Source of the DNA: Candidatus Cloacimonadota bacterium
GTDB lineage: Bacteria; Cloacimonadota; Cloacimonadia; Cloacimonadales; Cloacimonadaceae
Length of the DNA: 9,211 nucleotides
NCBI GenBank assembly: GCA_023230245.1
Contig: JALNXT010000034.1
Location: forward strand, 1 to 9,211
Direction: 5' to 3'
Shown here: piece by piece, positions 1 to 6,238 of the stretch
How positions within the stretch are numbered: position 1 is the first letter of the stretch
Layout of the letters: every line of letters begins with the position of its first letter
Translations under genes and position numbers: made by a program
The notes under the pieces: model-generated
Databases searched by the model: none
Seen by the model: only the letters and a program-made list of their open reading frames with translations
Told to the model about the DNA's origin: nothing

Positions 1-2201
1 TACTCTTGGAAGTTGCAGGTACAAAAACCGATATAGAGCAGGTCTATACCTATTACTACACTGCTTGGCAGATAGCTGAAGCAGATAGCATGATGAAAAA
101 CGTGGCTGCAGCTAACACCATTAAAGATAACTTTATTGCCAAGTATCCCAGTAGTGAGCAAGCTTATTCTTTAACAGTAGTTGGTGCGCGTAAGCAAGAA
201 AACTTAGGCAGCTACAATGATGCCGCAGAGACTTACCTAACGCTTCACGAAAAAGCACGTAAAAACGCCATTAATATTGGTGACGATACTCCAGATGCGC
301 TGCTAACAAGTGCCATTTTGAATTTCAAGAATGCCAAGAACGATGCCCGTATGCTGGAAACCATGAACCAGTTTATCACCCTTTACCCAAAAAATGCTCA
401 AACCTTACCCTATATGGAATACATTTCGGATGATTACTTAGCGAAAGGCGATTCCTTGATGTTCGAAAAGACTGCCAAGGAAATCTATATCAAAGACAAA
501 ACTCAATTCCAACGCTACAAACGTGTGGCAGACTTAAAGCTATACAATTTGTGGTCTGCTTTTGATATGGCATACAAAAACAAAAACTATGCCTTGGCCT
601 TTAAAACTCGCGATGAATATAAGAAGGTACAAGCTGCCTACGAACGTGAAGGACTAAGTTTCAGTCTTGCTAGCGAATATGAGTATTTTGCTGCCGTGCA
701 AAGTGAGTATGACAATTTACAGAAACGAGCCGCCTTCTACAAAAACTACGACAATCAGCTAAATGCGTTTGATAAATCCAGCTTGTTTACAGCTTCGCCG
801 GCAAGTTTCATAACGGTGAATGTGAATACTAAGTGGCAAGAAAATCTAATTGGTGGCACCAAGAGGATACCCAATTTCAAGGCTACCGTAAACTCCGAAG
901 TGGCAAAAGTATCTAAGGTACTTGACCAGGCTAACAAATCGGAATTTGATCTGGACAACTCTCGCCGCCTAAGAGCACAGAATCTAATTGCTCGCATGTA
1001 TGAGCGGGGAGCAAGCATAATCCAAACTCAAACTGGTGTGTATCTCCAGATAAGCGCACAAGCTGCAGACTATAGACAACAGTATAAAGGGGATGATTTT
1101 AAGGCTTTTATTAACCAAGTTGCGTATCCACAAAAAAGCGACCTAATAAATGCAGAATACTCCATCCACGTCAACATCTACAAACTCTATCAGTTGGCTG
1201 GCTACACCGATATCTACACTCAACGTAGTTTCGCCCGACTTCAAGAATGGGAGCTGGTACCAGACTACAAGAAAGACGAATATGTATTAAGCAAGGATTG
1301 GACGCAAAATATAGATGGATCTAATGCCAATTTGAATATCCAGAGCACAGTCTCTCCAAAGGAAGTTCAGCTTGGTAGTGTTGATGTCCCTGCCAATAAG
1401 ACCCTTGTTTTAGCTCGTATGATTTCTACCAAGCTTGCTCCCGATTTCGCCATGCTGCAAATAGCCTACCCATTTTTAGAGAATGTGGCGATAAGACTTA
1501 ACGGGACAGACATAAGCCCGATAGTAGTTCCTACAGATACGTTGGAAGCGGGTAAACCATCTACAACAAGGTATGCTTATCTATTGCCAAAGGAAGCTTG
1601 GGCAGAAGGGCAAAACCTTGTAGAGATAACTGCACCCAATGTCAGTCCCAATAATCAAAAACTATCCATGAGCGTGCAAATATATACAGACCGCCAGAGG
1701 CTTTCGGAATCTATCCCCACAGAAACAGTAATGATTTATACAGGAACTTCGTGGCGTGCTACTATTGCTAATTCTGAAGAGGGTGAGCCTACCTCTATGC
1801 CAGTTATCATAGCTAATGGATTTGGAATTGAATCCAATGCTATAGACGGCATGGATAATACGCCTGCTAAGCCGATTTGGATAACAGAAGAAGCCATGGT
1901 TAATGAACTTAGTTTTGAGACAGATTTCAACGTGGATACTGATTTCCGTGAAGGTGCAATAGATTTTGTTGCCCCTGGCTCTGCCTCAATTTTCCTTAAC
2001 GGAGTAGAAATAGCTTCAAACATGAACATGGATTATGATCCCGAGCCATTCCAAGTATATTCATCTCAAGTGATTCTTGATGGCGCTAACGTTATTAAGG
2101 GTAAAAACACCCTAAAAGTAACGCTTAATAATCCTACTCAATACCGAGGCTTTATTGCTGCTATAAAAATAGTTAAAGCTGGAAAGGAGGATATCCGATG
2201 A
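1..2201 (+). CDS. Helical-repeat (TPR-like) envelope protein with two C-terminal beta-sandwich modules, 5' partial
   Basis: The reading frame is already open at the window edge, so the true start lies upstream; about 733 residues are visible (numbering from the TTG at position 6). Residues 1 to about 435 are almost entirely amphipathic helices with TPR-like pairs, for example the stretches ending IAKYPSSEQAY (about 44-54) and ITLYPKNAQTL, so the N-terminal part is probably a TPR-like solenoid. From about 440 to the end the sequence turns beta-rich, with two modules carrying an exposed LNG turn (RLNGTDI near 497, FLNGVEI near 664). The second ends with a KGKNTLKVTLNN strand as in galactose-binding-like jelly rolls. 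TPR proteins encoded beside TolQ/TolR genes usually act as periplasmic or outer-membrane scaffolds, for example GltE/AglT in Myxococcus. The export signal cannot be seen because the N-terminus is missing. The stop overlaps the next start (ATGA), implying translational coupling. Function is inferred from context; the exact family is not recognised. Confidence 0.8.
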   Translation, partial: LLEVAGTKTDIEQVYTYYYTAWQIAEADSMMKNVAAANTIKDNFIAKYPSSEQAYSLTVVGARKQENLGSYNDAAETYLTLHEKARKNAINIGDDTPDALLTSAILNFKNAKNDARMLETMNQFITLYPKNAQTLPYMEYISDDYLAKGDSLMFEKTAKEIYIKDKTQFQRYKRVADLKLYNLWSAFDMAYKNKNYALAFKTRDEYKKVQAAYEREGLSFSLASEYEYFAAVQSEYDNLQKRAAFYKNYDNQLNAFDKSSLFTASPASFITVNVNTKWQENLIGGTKRIPNFKATVNSEVAKVSKVLDQANKSEFDLDNSRRLRAQNLIARMYERGASIIQTQTGVYLQISAQAADYRQQYKGDDFKAFINQVAYPQKSDLINAEYSIHVNIYKLYQLAGYTDIYTQRSFARLQEWELVPDYKKDEYVLSKDWTQNIDGSNANLNIQSTVSPKEVQLGSVDVPANKTLVLARMISTKLAPDFAMLQIAYPFLENVAIRLNGTDISPIVVPTDTLEAGKPSTTRYAYLLPKEAWAEGQNLVEITAPNVSPNNQKLSMSVQIYTDRQRLSESIPTETVMIYTGTSWRATIANSEEGEPTSMPVIIANGFGIESNAIDGMDNTPAKPIWITEEAMVNELSFETDFNVDTDFREGAIDFVAPGSASIFLNGVEIASNMNMDYDPEPFQVYSSQVILDGANVIKGKNTLKVTLNNPTQYRGFIAAIKIVKAGKEDIR
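2183..2190 (+). promoter_or_regulatory. Ribosome binding site of the small secreted protein gene
   Basis: AAAGGAGG lies 7 nt before the ATG at 2198, inside the last codons of the upstream gene. This strong site supports the start that overlaps the upstream TGA. Confidence 0.8.
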
Positions 2202-2476
2202 AGAAATGTTTATTACTGTTCGCTGCCCTCGGGTTAAGTGTATGCGGTTTAATGGCGCAGGCAGCCCAACCAGGCGGATTTAATTCAGTTCAGTCTTATG
2301 TGGAGAAAGAAGTCCTGGATATCAATGTTAAAGCCCTAATTCCTGCTTCTGATGAGTTCAGAGAGAAATCTGACACCTACCAGAAGGCAGGAGAATACAA
2401 CTTTACTTTCAATCAAGAATCGATGCGAGAGAATAGCGAAATACTACTAAATAAATGGCTGAAGGAGTCAAAATGA
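2198..2476 (+). CDS. Small secreted protein of unknown function
   Basis: This 92-residue protein has a textbook signal peptide: MKK, a hydrophobic core to about residue 19, and a likely signal peptidase I cleavage after AQA at 20-22. The mature part would be about 70 residues. Cys16 is not preceded by a good lipobox (Val at -1), so a lipoprotein is less likely. The mature region is polar and probably mostly helical, with no cysteine and no recognised domain. The start ATG overlaps the upstream stop, and its own TGA overlaps the start of the channel gene (ATGA at 2473-2476). Such coupling on both sides argues for a genuine gene whose product is made in step with the motor, perhaps as a small periplasmic subunit or chaperone. 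That role is inference; I do not recognise the family. Confidence 0.8.
   Translation: MKKCLLLFAALGLSVCGLMAQAAQPGGFNSVQSYVEKEVLDINVKALIPASDEFREKSDTYQKAGEYNFTFNQESMRENSEILLNKWLKESK
2462..2467 (+). promoter_or_regulatory. Ribosome binding site fixing the start of the TolQ/ExbB gene
   Basis: AAGGAG ends 5 nt before the ATG at 2473. An in-frame ATG at 2455 has no such site upstream and would put MAEGVK in front of the signal peptide, so 2473 is the better start. Confidence 0.75.
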
Positions 2477-3246
2477 AAGCTAAACATATCATCCTCGTTC
2501 TCATCACACTGTCTATGAGCCTTGGTTTATTATTCGCCCAAGCTGCTGAAGCATCAGCAGTTCCTGAGGCGGCTGCACCTGCACAATCGTTAAACATATT
2601 TACCATATTTGTAAGTAGCGGAGTATGGGCATACCCCATTCTGCTTACTTTCGTTATCGGTATTGTGTATGCTTTTGCACGTTGGGTACAGTTGTATCGT
2701 AAAGAGAAGATTGATGCCGGTAAGTTTTATTTAAAACTCCGCAATTACATCAAGAACGACCAATTAGACGAAGCCACCAAAATTTCCGAAAGCTACAAGG
2801 GAACCACAATGGGCTTTATCTTCTGGAGTGCCCTCATGATCTTCAAGGATGCCCGCAAGTCCGGTAAAAAAGGTGAAGAAATGAGACAGTCTGTGCAGAA
2901 TTCTTTGGAAGAATCGGTACTACAAACTGTGCACAAACTTGATGGTGGACTGTTTTGGTTCGATACCCTTGCTCAGATTGCCACATACCTTGGACTCTTG
3001 GGAACAATTTGGGGCTTGTTGGCTGCATTTACAGCTATGGCAGGACTTACAGGTGCTGCTCAAGGTGCTGCCCTTACAAACGGTATTCGGTTAGCTATCG
3101 GAACAACCGCTCTCGGTTTGTTGGCAGCTATCCCGCTTACGCTCATCAAGGGTTGGCTCTTCACACGCGCCAATAACCTTATCAGTGATATCGACGAATA
3201 TAGTGTTAAACTTATCAACACAATTAACAATGCAATAAAGGACTAA
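2473..3246 (+). CDS. MotA/TolQ/ExbB family proton channel protein with N-terminal signal peptide
   Basis: This is the inner-membrane proton channel subunit of a Tol/Exb/Agl-type energy transducer, 257 residues from the ATG at 2473. A signal-like hydrophobic stretch (residues 5-21) ends in FAQA, followed by a short Ala/Pro-rich segment. Membrane segments follow at about 48-70, 165-190 and 204-230, with a cytoplasmic domain of about 95 residues between the first two, as in TolQ/ExbB. The family signatures are YLGLLGTIWGLLAAF (172-186) and IGTTALGLLAAIPLTLI (209-225). Thr178 and Thr212 align with the channel-lining Thr148 and Thr181 of E. coli ExbB. The TM3 Glu of ExbB (Glu176 in GIAEALLATA) aligns with Leu207 here, a departure from the classical channel. 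It lies directly before two ExbD/TolR genes and should form the usual pentamer around their membrane helices. Its start overlaps the preceding stop. Confidence 0.92.
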   Translation: MKAKHIILVLITLSMSLGLLFAQAAEASAVPEAAAPAQSLNIFTIFVSSGVWAYPILLTFVIGIVYAFARWVQLYRKEKIDAGKFYLKLRNYIKNDQLDEATKISESYKGTTMGFIFWSALMIFKDARKSGKKGEEMRQSVQNSLEESVLQTVHKLDGGLFWFDTLAQIATYLGLLGTIWGLLAAFTAMAGLTGAAQGAALTNGIRLAIGTTALGLLAAIPLTLIKGWLFTRANNLISDIDEYSVKLINTINNAIKD

Positions 3247-3249
3247 GCC

Positions 3250-3768
3250 ATGGCTACTTATCGGCCCTCCCAAATGCGCCAACAAAAGGCACAAACCGCG
3301 CCCCAGGAACCAAACCTGGTGCCGATTATGAACCTGTTTCTCACCATCATCCCATTTATGTTGATGTTTGTGGTGATCTCTCAGGTAGCCTTAGTTGCGC
3401 TAAATTTCTCTTCAGGGGAAGGCGGTGGTGGTAGTTCCGGTGGTGGCGGAAGCGGAAAGGATCTAGAGAAGGTGGAGATTATTGTTCTCGATAGCGAATA
3501 TGCTAAGACGAACAAATTTCTCGGCTTTGAAATCCGCGAGCCTGGCATGGATGCCAAGATGATATCTGCCAACAACGAGAACTACAATTTTGTCGCCTTG
3601 GATAGACTTATAAAAGAAATCAGAGCCCGAAAGGCAGACTTAGTTGATATCACCGTTACAGTTTATCCCTACGTCCTATATGGTGATTTAATTAGAACTA
3701 TTGACTTGTGCAAATCCAATGGTTTTACACAAGTTCATTATAACCGCGCCGTGGCGAGTTTCTATTAA
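3250..3768 (+). CDS. ExbD/TolR family protein with Asn replacing the membrane Asp
   Basis: This bitopic protein (172 residues) has a short cytoplasmic N-terminus, one membrane helix (about 25-51), a Gly/Ser linker (54-70) and a periplasmic domain. The helix start NLVPIMNLFL matches the TolR signature NIVPLLDVLL residue for residue, except that Asn28 (codon AAC, 3331-3333) replaces the Asp (TolR Asp23, ExbD Asp25) that carries the proton. The periplasmic part ends with the expected fold pattern (VDITVTVYPYVLYGDLIRTI, then NGFTQVHYN). The linker reads like natural Gly4Ser repeats, which is uncommon in ExbD. The start lies 3 nt after the channel stop, with AAAGGA at 3237-3242 as ribosome binding site. 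A second ExbD gene with the intact Asp follows after 12 nt, so the two may form a mixed dimer in which this one is not proton-active. Family assignment is firm; the role is inference. Confidence 0.88.
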   Translation: MATYRPSQMRQQKAQTAPQEPNLVPIMNLFLTIIPFMLMFVVISQVALVALNFSSGEGGGGSSGGGGSGKDLEKVEIIVLDSEYAKTNKFLGFEIREPGMDAKMISANNENYNFVALDRLIKEIRARKADLVDITVTVYPYVLYGDLIRTIDLCKSNGFTQVHYNRAVASFY

Positions 3769-3780
3769 TGAAGGAGTTTA

Positions 3781-4323
3781 ATGATGGAATCTAAAAACAG
3801 TTCAAATAGAAAAACACGCCGTGTCCGCAGAAAAGTTGAAGACGTTAAGGGGCTGTCAATCACGTCTCTTTTGGATGTTCTAACAATTATTCTGGTTTTT
3901 TTGATTAAGAACGTTTCTACAGAATCTGTTAAGATATCTACTGAAAAGGATATTAACTACCCCTCTACTATTACTAATGATTTATTGATGGAAAAAGCTG
4001 AGGTGACGCCTGTTAAAATATTTACAGATCGTATCATACTTGGCAACGAAAGCTTGAACTTTGGCAGCCCTCAAGATCTGTTACTAAGCACAGATAAGCG
4101 CAAGGCTATTCAGCAATACCTTAAAGTTGAAGCAGATGCCATTTATAATAACAGTTCCGAAGAGGTAGAGGCTTGTTTGATTGTTCAAGCAGATAATAAC
4201 ATCCAGTGCGAATATATTTCAGAGATAGTAAAGATTGGAACATCCGTTGGCTATACCCGAATCTATTTTGCTACGCTTGAAGACCCGGATTGGCTTAAGA
4301 ACACCAACGTAGCATCAAGGTAA
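3781..4323 (+). CDS. ExbD/TolR family protein with intact proton-carrying Asp
   Basis: This second ExbD/TolR-like protein has 180 residues from ATG 3781; a second ATG at 3784 sits 7 nt from the AAGGAG at 3771-3776 and may be the true start. A very basic N-terminus (RKTRRVRRK) precedes the membrane helix at about 27-42. Within it, SITSLLDVLTIILVFL carries Asp32 (codon GAT, 3874-3876), aligned with TolR Asp23 and ExbD Asp25, the residue thought to shuttle protons against the TolQ/ExbB pore. The periplasmic domain has the family ending, with VEACLIVQADNNIQCEYISE (152-171 region by pattern) followed by a GYTRIYFAT strand. Unlike its neighbour it has no Gly-rich linker. It presumably pairs with the Asn-containing paralogue around the same channel. 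The start of the following gene lies 14 nt downstream. Confidence 0.9.
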   Translation: MMESKNSSNRKTRRVRRKVEDVKGLSITSLLDVLTIILVFLIKNVSTESVKISTEKDINYPSTITNDLLMEKAEVTPVKIFTDRIILGNESLNFGSPQDLLLSTDKRKAIQQYLKVEADAIYNNSSEEVEACLIVQADNNIQCEYISEIVKIGTSVGYTRIYFATLEDPDWLKNTNVASR

Positions 4324-4324
4324 G

Positions 4325-4330
4325 AGGAGG
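4325..4330 (+). promoter_or_regulatory. Ribosome binding site of the AgmX/PglI-type gene
   Basis: AGGAGG lies 7 nt before the ATG at 4338, within the 14-nt gap after the second ExbD gene. It is the best site in the operon. Confidence 0.8.
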
Positions 4331-4337
4331 AGTTATA

Positions 4338-5774
4338 ATGGCAAAACTATTAAATATGAAATTGAACTACAAAGGCAAGATTCTGGACTTTGTTCGAGAA
4401 GGCAAAGACATCAAGAAGAAGTTCTTTATCGGTTCAAATAAATACCTTTTCTGGCAGATACTTGATCCCAATTTCCCAGATAAACATCTGTTTATTACCG
4501 AAAAGGGCAACAAATACTATATGCAGCTTCCCCCCGGTGCAAAACTAAGCTGTGCTAAAGATGGTGATCCTGTTGATAGCACATACTTAACTAAGAACAA
4601 TATCTTGCAGGGAACCGAACTGCAGCTTCGTCCAGATATGACGGGTACTGTTGCCATCGCTCCAGAATGGGAAATTAGCTATGAATATAAAGAACCTTGG
4701 GTTTCTGTTCTTACTCCCGAGGAGAAACAAATCGTAGCGCAATATGCCAGATTTTCTGAGCCATCAGCAATGGAGCGCTTTAACCGTAATATTATGATGC
4801 TGTTCGTGTTCTTAACAGTAGTATTTATCATCGTTTTTCAGGCATTCCTTAAGCCGAAGGATAGTTTTGATACTACAGTGGAAGAGAAGCTGGCTACGTT
4901 ACAAAAAGCTGAATTAGTAAGAGTTGAAGAAGCAAACGTAGAAGGCAGCACTTTTGAGGAACAAACATCTGGAGCAGAAGATAAGCCAGCTCCCGAGGCA
5001 GCGGCAAATGCAAAACCTAACGCAAATGCCGGCAACACTGGCGGCACAGCTGCGAATGCAGGGGCTATGTTTGGCATAGGAGCTTTTGATCCTAATGCAA
5101 CATCTGCTGCTGCTCCTACCATCCGCGTCGCAACCCTTACCGAAGGTTTCGCGGCATCCCGTCCCGGCGGCGGTGGTGGAAGCGGGCCAGGTGCTGGTGG
5201 TGGAAGTGGACCAGGCGCAGGTGTTGGTCGCACCTCATCGTTTGACCCCAATGCTAAAGTTGGTTTTTCCAGTGATTTAGGTAAGATTGCAACGAATGCT
5301 CCTTCGGTTGGCGGGTCTAGCATCCGTCCCAAAGAAGGCTCATTTGTAAACGTCGCTGGTGATTTGCGTAAGCTTGCACCAAGTGGAGTAGCTTTTGGAT
5401 TAACTTCTGGAACCAATAAACTTGTTTCCAGTTTCAAGAGCCAAAACGTCGCTCAAGTTTCTGAAGCTAGCATTCAAACTGCTGCACCAGAAGCCAGAGC
5501 ACGTTATGAGACTATCAGTTCTACAGTAAAAGCACGGCAAAGCCAGATAACAGCCATTTACTCTAAGTACAATGCAATCCTTCCCTTCTCGGGCAGTGCC
5601 ACGATTCGTATGTTGATCTCATCAAGCGGTCGGGTTCAATCGGTTATCATTACACCGAATGGACAGATGCCTGTAGAATTCCTGAATGAAGTGCAAACTC
5701 TATGTGAGAGCTGGACATTCAACGTAAATGAAAATAGTGACTACACCTTTACCGCGAGATTCCGTAAAGGCTAA
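4338..5774 (+). CDS. AgmX/PglI (GltG-like) TonB-type transducer: cytoplasmic FHA-like domain, one TM, periplasmic C-terminal domain
   Basis: This 478-residue protein probably couples the proton channel to envelope partners. Residues 1-120 are a cytoplasmic beta-rich domain. The order FFIGSN (29-34), PDKH (47-50) and the later strands resembles an FHA domain, but the usual Arg after the Gly and the SRxH motif are absent, so this is a tentative, degenerate match. One membrane helix spans about 152-171. Residues 175-390 form a disordered, Ala/Asn/Gly-rich linker with a Gly/Ser/Pro/Ala repeat at 276-295. The C-terminal domain (about 400-478) has the AgmX/PglI pattern: AIYSKYN, then GSATIRMLISSSGRVQSVII, then EFLNEVQTLCESWTFN. 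Myxococcus GltG has the same overall order (FHA, TM, linker, TonB-like end). It is the last gene of the operon, followed by a terminator. The C-terminal assignment is good; the FHA call is uncertain. Confidence 0.82.
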   Translation: MAKLLNMKLNYKGKILDFVREGKDIKKKFFIGSNKYLFWQILDPNFPDKHLFITEKGNKYYMQLPPGAKLSCAKDGDPVDSTYLTKNNILQGTELQLRPDMTGTVAIAPEWEISYEYKEPWVSVLTPEEKQIVAQYARFSEPSAMERFNRNIMMLFVFLTVVFIIVFQAFLKPKDSFDTTVEEKLATLQKAELVRVEEANVEGSTFEEQTSGAEDKPAPEAAANAKPNANAGNTGGTAANAGAMFGIGAFDPNATSAAAPTIRVATLTEGFAASRPGGGGGSGPGAGGGSGPGAGVGRTSSFDPNAKVGFSSDLGKIATNAPSVGGSSIRPKEGSFVNVAGDLRKLAPSGVAFGLTSGTNKLVSSFKSQNVAQVSEASIQTAAPEARARYETISSTVKARQSQITAIYSKYNAILPFSGSATIRMLISSSGRVQSVIITPNGQMPVEFLNEVQTLCESWTFNVNENSDYTFTARFRKG

Positions 5775-5796
5775 TAATTAACCCTAATCTAATCTG

Positions 5797-5825
5797 AAAG
5801 CTCCGTTTTTGACGGAGCTTTTTTT
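5797..5825 (+). terminator. Intrinsic terminator of the motor operon
   Basis: A 10-bp perfect stem (AAAGCTCCGT, 5797-5806, with ACGGAGCTTT, 5812-5821) closes a 5-nt loop TTTTG and runs into an uninterrupted T tract (5819-5825). It begins 22 nt after the stop of the AgmX/PglI-type gene and marks the end of the six-gene transcription unit. Confidence 0.93.
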
Positions 5826-6238
5826 ATATTGAGGGTATGCCAAATCGAACACAGAGCTATTATGTATGGCTCAAGTTCAATCATGGTGGGCAAGTTTATT
5901 TTGCTTGTAGCTGATTCCTATCTTTTGTGCTTTAATTACCCTAGCATTGGCTTTGAATTGTCCATCCCATCCACAATGTAAGGGCAATGCTAGGGCAATG
6001 CAAGCAAGGAAGAGAGATACAATGTTTCTGTAGCAGCTAGGTTATAATTTTGTAAATCACGCTATTTTACACAATACTCGTGTGGCTACCCACTCTAATT
6101 GAACATGAGCCTTATGCATTAAACCTCTTTCTGGTTAATATTATCGCTCAGTTCGAGCCTTTGTTTATTATATTTGCTGAATCTGGCTTATATATTGCAT
6201 AACTTGCTTAAACGTGTTGAATAGTTAATGGATGGTTA
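5826..6238. other. Gene-free spacer between motor operon and radical SAM gene
   Basis: No convincing gene is seen on either strand in these roughly 410 bases. Around 5939-6001 lies a small repeat cluster, listed separately. The second half is AT-rich and should hold the promoter of the radical SAM gene. A perfect TATAAT occurs at 6043-6048 but without a good -35 box, and TTGTAA (6050-6055) sits 17 nt before AATACT (6073-6078). Neither is strong enough to call. The heptamer GTTAATG repeats at 6224-6230 and 6235-6241, overlapping the start codon. Confidence 0.6.
5939..6001. repeat. 11-bp inverted repeat plus overlapping 10-bp direct repeat
   Basis: CCCTAGCATTG at 5939-5949 is the exact reverse complement of CAATGCTAGGG at 5985-5995, with 35 nt between the arms. 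The right arm overlaps two direct copies of AGGGCAATGC (5981-5990 and 5992-6001), spaced 11 bp apart, about one helical turn. There is no T tract, so this is not a terminator. It could be an operator-like binding site, a copy of a dispersed intergenic repeat, or the stem of a small RNA. Confidence 0.55.

Noticed and set aside
1736..2029. Antisense 97-codon ORF opposite the beta-sandwich modules
   Set aside because: It lies wholly inside a well-supported gene on the other strand and shows no recognisable protein features.
2455..2472. Upstream in-frame ATG for the TolQ/ExbB gene
   Set aside because: It has no ribosome binding site and would bury the signal peptide; ATG 2473 has AAGGAG 5 nt upstream and overlaps the previous stop as ATGA.
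4838..5437. Antisense 199-codon ORF, Pro/Ala rich
   Set aside because: It is the reverse-strand shadow of the Gly/Ala-rich linker of the AgmX/PglI-type gene, whose GC-rich codons suppress stops; it has no plausible ribosome binding site or domain.
5837..5914. A 25-codon ORF starting MPNR, reminiscent of the opening of REP-associated transposases
   Set aside because: It is far too short, the frame does not continue after the TGA, the ribosome binding site is too close to the ATG, and the match is only a few residues.
6043..6048. Perfect TATAAT in the spacer as a promoter -10
   Set aside because: There is no acceptable -35 at 16-18 bp or TG extension, and exact hexamers occur by chance in AT-rich DNA, so it is mentioned only in the spacer description.
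6151..6159. GTTCGAGCC, resembling a tRNA T-arm
   Set aside because: No acceptor stem, D-arm or anticodon arm can be built around it.
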